A stretch of DNA of 64,000 nt, taken from assembly GCF_032586175.1 (NCBI RefSeq), contig NZ_JAWHTE010000001.1, forward strand, positions 248,001-312,000, given 5' to 3'. Made by a program: the position numbers and the translations under genes. Under the pieces are notes generated by a model. The model ran no database searches, had not been told where the DNA came from, and worked only from the letters and a program-made list of their open reading frames with translations. Numbering within the stretch: the stretch's first letter is position 1; each line of letters begins with the position of its first letter. Below are positions 61,186 to 64,000 of the stretch, piece after piece. The DNA comes from Ovoidimarina sediminis. Lineage in GTDB: Bacteria > Pseudomonadota > Alphaproteobacteria > Rhodobacterales > Rhodobacteraceae.

Positions 61186-63153
61186 ATGACAAAGCTGTTG
61201 CTGTGTGATTGCGCAGGCACCCAGACGCTTGACCGGGAGGGGATCGCGAAGGCCACCGGGCTGGCTTGCTCGAAGATCCATACCGGGCTTTGCACGAGAG
61301 AACTTGACCTTGCCGCCGAAGCGCTGCGCGGTGGCGATGTGATCGTTGCGTGCCAGCAGGAGGCGGACACCTTCGAGGCCCTGGCGGAGGAAGTGGGGGC
61401 TAACACACCCCTGACCGTGGATATCCGGGATCGGGCCGGATGGTCCGACGAAGGCGCAAGAGCCACCCCGAAGATTGCGGCCCTTGTCGCGGCCGCGATT
61501 CTGGAACGGCAGCCGGAGAAGACGATTGATGTTTCAAGCGAAGGGCTTTGCCTCGTGGTGGGAGCGGAAGATGTGGCGCTGCCCTTGGCAGAGCGGCTTT
61601 CCGAGACGCTTTCGGTCACCTGTCTTCTGCCGGAACCGGCGGATATCCTGCCCGGCACGCAACGAAATTTCGACGTCATCGCGGGGCGCCTGAAGTCTGC
61701 CACGGGAAGCTTCGGCGCATTCAAGGTGACGATCGATGCCTATCAAGGCGCGCGGCCCGGCGGGCGCGGCCCGCTGTCATTCTCGGAGCCGATGAACGGG
61801 GCGTCGTCACAGTGTGACATCATCGTGGATGTTTCCGGTGGCGCGGCGCTTTTCCCCGCACCCGAGAAGCGCGACGGATACCTTCGCGCCGATCCGGGTG
61901 ACCCGGCGGCCGTGGCGCGGGTCGGCAGTGAGGCATCGGGTCTTGTTGGCACCTTCGAGAAAACGCTGCACGTGGCGGTTGAGCCGACTCTATGCGCCCA
62001 TTCCCGCGCAGAGCAGACGGGATGCACCCGATGCCTCGACCTCTGTCCCACAGGTGCGATCAGCCCGGCGGGCGATCATGTGGAGATCGATCCGATGATT
62101 TGCGCGGGCTGCGGCGCCTGTTCGTCCGTATGTCCCTCTGGTGCGGTGAGCTTCGACGCGCCGGCGGTGGCCGATACCTTCCGGGCGTTGCGGTTGATGG
62201 CGGAACGGTTCATTGCCGCGGGCGGCACCCTGCCCCGGCTGCTTGTTCATGACGATGGCCACGGGCGCGAGATGATCGCGCTTTCGGCCCGTCTGGGACG
62301 CGGGCTTCCCGCAGATGTCGTGCCGTTCGAGATCGCTTCGGTCGGGGCATTCGGCCACGCCGAGATGGTTGCTGCACTGGCTTCGGGCTTTGGTGCCGTA
62401 CACGTCCTGTTGTCCCCCAAGAGCGAGCGAGATCCGGCGGAACGCGAACTCGCCCTCGCCAGGGCTTTGCTGGGAGGCGCCGGGTGGCCCTATGAGGCCG
62501 TGCAACTTCTGGATCTGAACGACCCAGATGCGCTTTCCGACCAGCTTTACGGGCCCCGGCCGAAGGTGCCGCAGATCGAGCCGATCTTGCCCCTTGGCCC
62601 CCGCAGAGATGTCACACGGCTCGCGACACGGGCGCTTGCAGGCGGGCCCGAAGCCGCGCCTTTTGCATTGCCCGAGGGTGCGCCATACGGCGCCGTTCTT
62701 GTCGATTCCGAGGCCTGCACCCTTTGTTTGTCCTGTGTCGGGCTGTGCCCGTCGGGCGCGCTCGACGACAACGCAGACAAGCCAGAGATCCGGTTCAAGG
62801 AAGACGCCTGTCTGCAATGCGGTATATGTGCCACGATTTGCCCTGAAGACGCGATCACGCTGAAACCGCAGATGGATTTTTCGGAGGCGGCGCTGACGCT
62901 CAGGGTTCTGCATGGGGAAGAACCCTTCGCGTGCATCGAATGCGGGGCACTCTTTGGCGTGAAATCGACGATCGATAAAATCGTAGAAACGCTGGCGGGC
63001 AAACATTCGATGTTCACAAACTCGGATAACGCCCGGCTGATTCAGATGTGCGACGACTGCAGGGTAAAAGCGCAATACCATTCCGAGGGTTCGCCGTTCC
63101 GGATGGGCGATCGGCCGAGACCGCGCACCACGGACGACTATCTGAAGAACTGA
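61186..63153 (+). CDS. Multi-cluster 4Fe-4S ferredoxin protein of the formate dehydrogenase region
   Basis: A 655-residue soluble protein with two pairs of [4Fe-4S] motifs: CTRCLDLCPTGAI and CAGCGACSSVCPSGAV near residues 284-325, and CTLCLSCVGLCPSGA and CLQCGICATICPEDA near 515-560. An N-terminal CDCAGTQTLD motif and a C-terminal CIECG...MCDDC pair may bind a further metal. The domain between the cluster pairs resembles a HdrA/CobA-like fold only loosely. Relatives sit beside formate dehydrogenase genes in many alphaproteobacteria. It has a GGGAGGAACG leader and diverges from the DUF3305 gene. Confidence 0.9.
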   Translation: MTKLLLCDCAGTQTLDREGIAKATGLACSKIHTGLCTRELDLAAEALRGGDVIVACQQEADTFEALAEEVGANTPLTVDIRDRAGWSDEGARATPKIAALVAAAILERQPEKTIDVSSEGLCLVVGAEDVALPLAERLSETLSVTCLLPEPADILPGTQRNFDVIAGRLKSATGSFGAFKVTIDAYQGARPGGRGPLSFSEPMNGASSQCDIIVDVSGGAALFPAPEKRDGYLRADPGDPAAVARVGSEASGLVGTFEKTLHVAVEPTLCAHSRAEQTGCTRCLDLCPTGAISPAGDHVEIDPMICAGCGACSSVCPSGAVSFDAPAVADTFRALRLMAERFIAAGGTLPRLLVHDDGHGREMIALSARLGRGLPADVVPFEIASVGAFGHAEMVAALASGFGAVHVLLSPKSERDPAERELALARALLGGAGWPYEAVQLLDLNDPDALSDQLYGPRPKVPQIEPILPLGPRRDVTRLATRALAGGPEAAPFALPEGAPYGAVLVDSEACTLCLSCVGLCPSGALDDNADKPEIRFKEDACLQCGICATICPEDAITLKPQMDFSEAALTLRVLHGEEPFACIECGALFGVKSTIDKIVETLAGKHSMFTNSDNARLIQMCDDCRVKAQYHSEGSPFRMGDRPRPRTTDDYLKN

Positions 63154-63167
63154 ACGCGTGCGGACTT

Positions 63168-63986
63168 TCAGCGCTGGCTGATCGGAGCGCCAAGGTCCTT
63201 GGGCCGGATCGTCGCCGCATAGGCGAAGATCGCCTCGATATCCTCCAGCGTGATTTCGATCGGCGCGATATGCGGCGGGAAATCCGGATCGAAAGGTTCT
63301 GTCAGACCCTCGACCTGTGTGAATGAGGGGTGCGGGTTGGCCGACCAGAAGGCCTGGAAAAGATCGCGCCAGTTCTCACGGGAGCGGATCGCAGCAAAAG
63401 ATGGGGTGGAGCCGATCCCGTCCATCCGGTTCTTTTCGCTCACGACATGGCATCTTCCGCAGTGGAAATGCGCAAGACGGTCGCCTTCCATCGCGTCGCC
63501 CTCTGGCTCGGGGATCGGTGGTGCCGCGACCTTGATGGCGCCGGGGATGAATGCCGATCCGTCCGGCGCTTCGAACGTGGCGACCGTACGCTGGCCGATC
63601 TCGCCGGTTAGCCAATCGGCAAATTGTTCGGCATGGGCGCGGTTCTCCGCTTCGGGCACTAGGACGATCACGTAGGAGCGGGAGGGTTCCGTTTCCTTGA
63701 AGAATGCCGCCTTCCGGCGGTCGGCCCGACCGGCATCGAGAAGCCGCGACGCTCCTTCCGCCGTGAGGATCAGGGCTTCGGCTTCTTCGATCAAGGCATC
63801 CGGATCACCCGTGAGCAGGCTTGGACGAACGCCGTGTTTGAGTGCGAACCGGGGCAGGATGTAGTCGACAAGTCCCGTCTCGGCGACGACGCCGTCCACC
63901 GCAAGAACGAAGGTTTTCCCTTCAGCGAGAGCCGCCTGAGACAACCCCAGCCAGGCCGCGATGGTGATCAGTGTCGCGCGAAACAT
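63168..63986 (-). CDS. Cytochrome c with an N-terminal tungstate-binding-protein-like domain
   Basis: A 272-residue exported protein. The signal peptide covers residues 1-21 (cleaved after AALA). Residues 25-150 resemble the ends of a type 2 periplasmic binding protein: ETGLVDYILPRFALKHGV recalls the start of TupA and AEQFADWLTGEIGQ...FIPGA recalls its end, with the central part shortened. A cytochrome c domain follows with heme motif C176-G-R-C179-H180. The ATG has an AAGGGAGAAG leader. It is convergent with the ferredoxin gene. The binding-domain likeness is my reading by eye and needs profile support; the heme motif is certain. Confidence 0.8.
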   Translation of the reverse strand: MFRATLITIAAWLGLSQAALAEGKTFVLAVDGVVAETGLVDYILPRFALKHGVRPSLLTGDPDALIEEAEALILTAEGASRLLDAGRADRRKAAFFKETEPSRSYVIVLVPEAENRAHAEQFADWLTGEIGQRTVATFEAPDGSAFIPGAIKVAAPPIPEPEGDAMEGDRLAHFHCGRCHVVSEKNRMDGIGSTPSFAAIRSRENWRDLFQAFWSANPHPSFTQVEGLTEPFDPDFPPHIAPIEITLEDIEAIFAYAATIRPKDLGAPISQR

Positions 63987-64000
63987 GGCTTCTCCCTTGT

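Overview
The window looks like chromosome of a high-GC alphaproteobacterium, most likely Rhodobacterales (Rhodobacter/Roseobacter-like). The support is a C4-pathway 5-aminolevulinate synthase with an FnrL-type box upstream, a formate dehydrogenase cluster with DUF3305/DUF3306 partners, TRAP and sugar-alcohol ABC transporters, tightly overlapping ATGA/TGATG operons, and several copies of a dispersed hairpin-plus-tail repeat ending in a GATATTT...ATGAAG motif. No prophage, insertion sequence, integrase or CRISPR array is visible. No stretch longer than about 260 bases lacks a gene; the longest is the AT-rich 5921..6178.

Bases 1-21,800 are mostly core metabolism: a translationally coupled cysS-cimA-methyltransferase set, the ribosomal pair rplM-rpsI with its terminator, a rodZ-ispG-(D-tartrate dehydratase) run, hemA, a tRNA-Asp, and scattered hydrolases, a sulfatase coupled to a drug/metabolite transporter, pirin, a phosphohexomutase and a class III aminotransferase.

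Bases 21,780-34,014, all minus strand, form a sugar or polyol catabolic locus. It has a LacI-type regulator, a sugar isomerase/epimerase, a Gfo/Idh/MocA dehydrogenase, an ABC importer (binding protein, two permeases, a 64-residue membrane protein, two different ATPases), a DhaK-DhaL kinase and a xylulokinase. Three copies of one 16-bp operator sit before lacI and before the importer, which ties the units into one regulon.

Bases 34,070-41,708 (minus) hold a TRAP transporter, a glutamine-synthetase-like ligase, an aldehyde dehydrogenase, an iron alcohol dehydrogenase and an N-formylglutamate amidohydrolase-like protein. The set suits catabolism of an amine or amino alcohol through gamma-glutamyl intermediates. 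A divergent RpiR regulator starts a plus-strand unit (41,862-49,570) with a serine hydrolase and a complete oligopeptide ABC importer.

Bases 49,551-61,083 (minus) are one continuous cofactor-to-enzyme block: DUF3305, DUF3306, a TorD-like chaperone, a short Tat peptide, formate dehydrogenase alpha/beta/gamma, a WD40-cytochrome c fusion, a 41-residue membrane peptide, a DUF2478 protein and a tungstate-type ABC transporter (tupBCA). A four-cluster ferredoxin diverges from it at 61,186. The window ends with a cytochrome c whose N-terminal half resembles a shortened tungstate-binding protein. Together these suggest a tungsten- or molybdenum-dependent periplasmic formate oxidation system with dedicated metal uptake and unusual c-type cytochromes.
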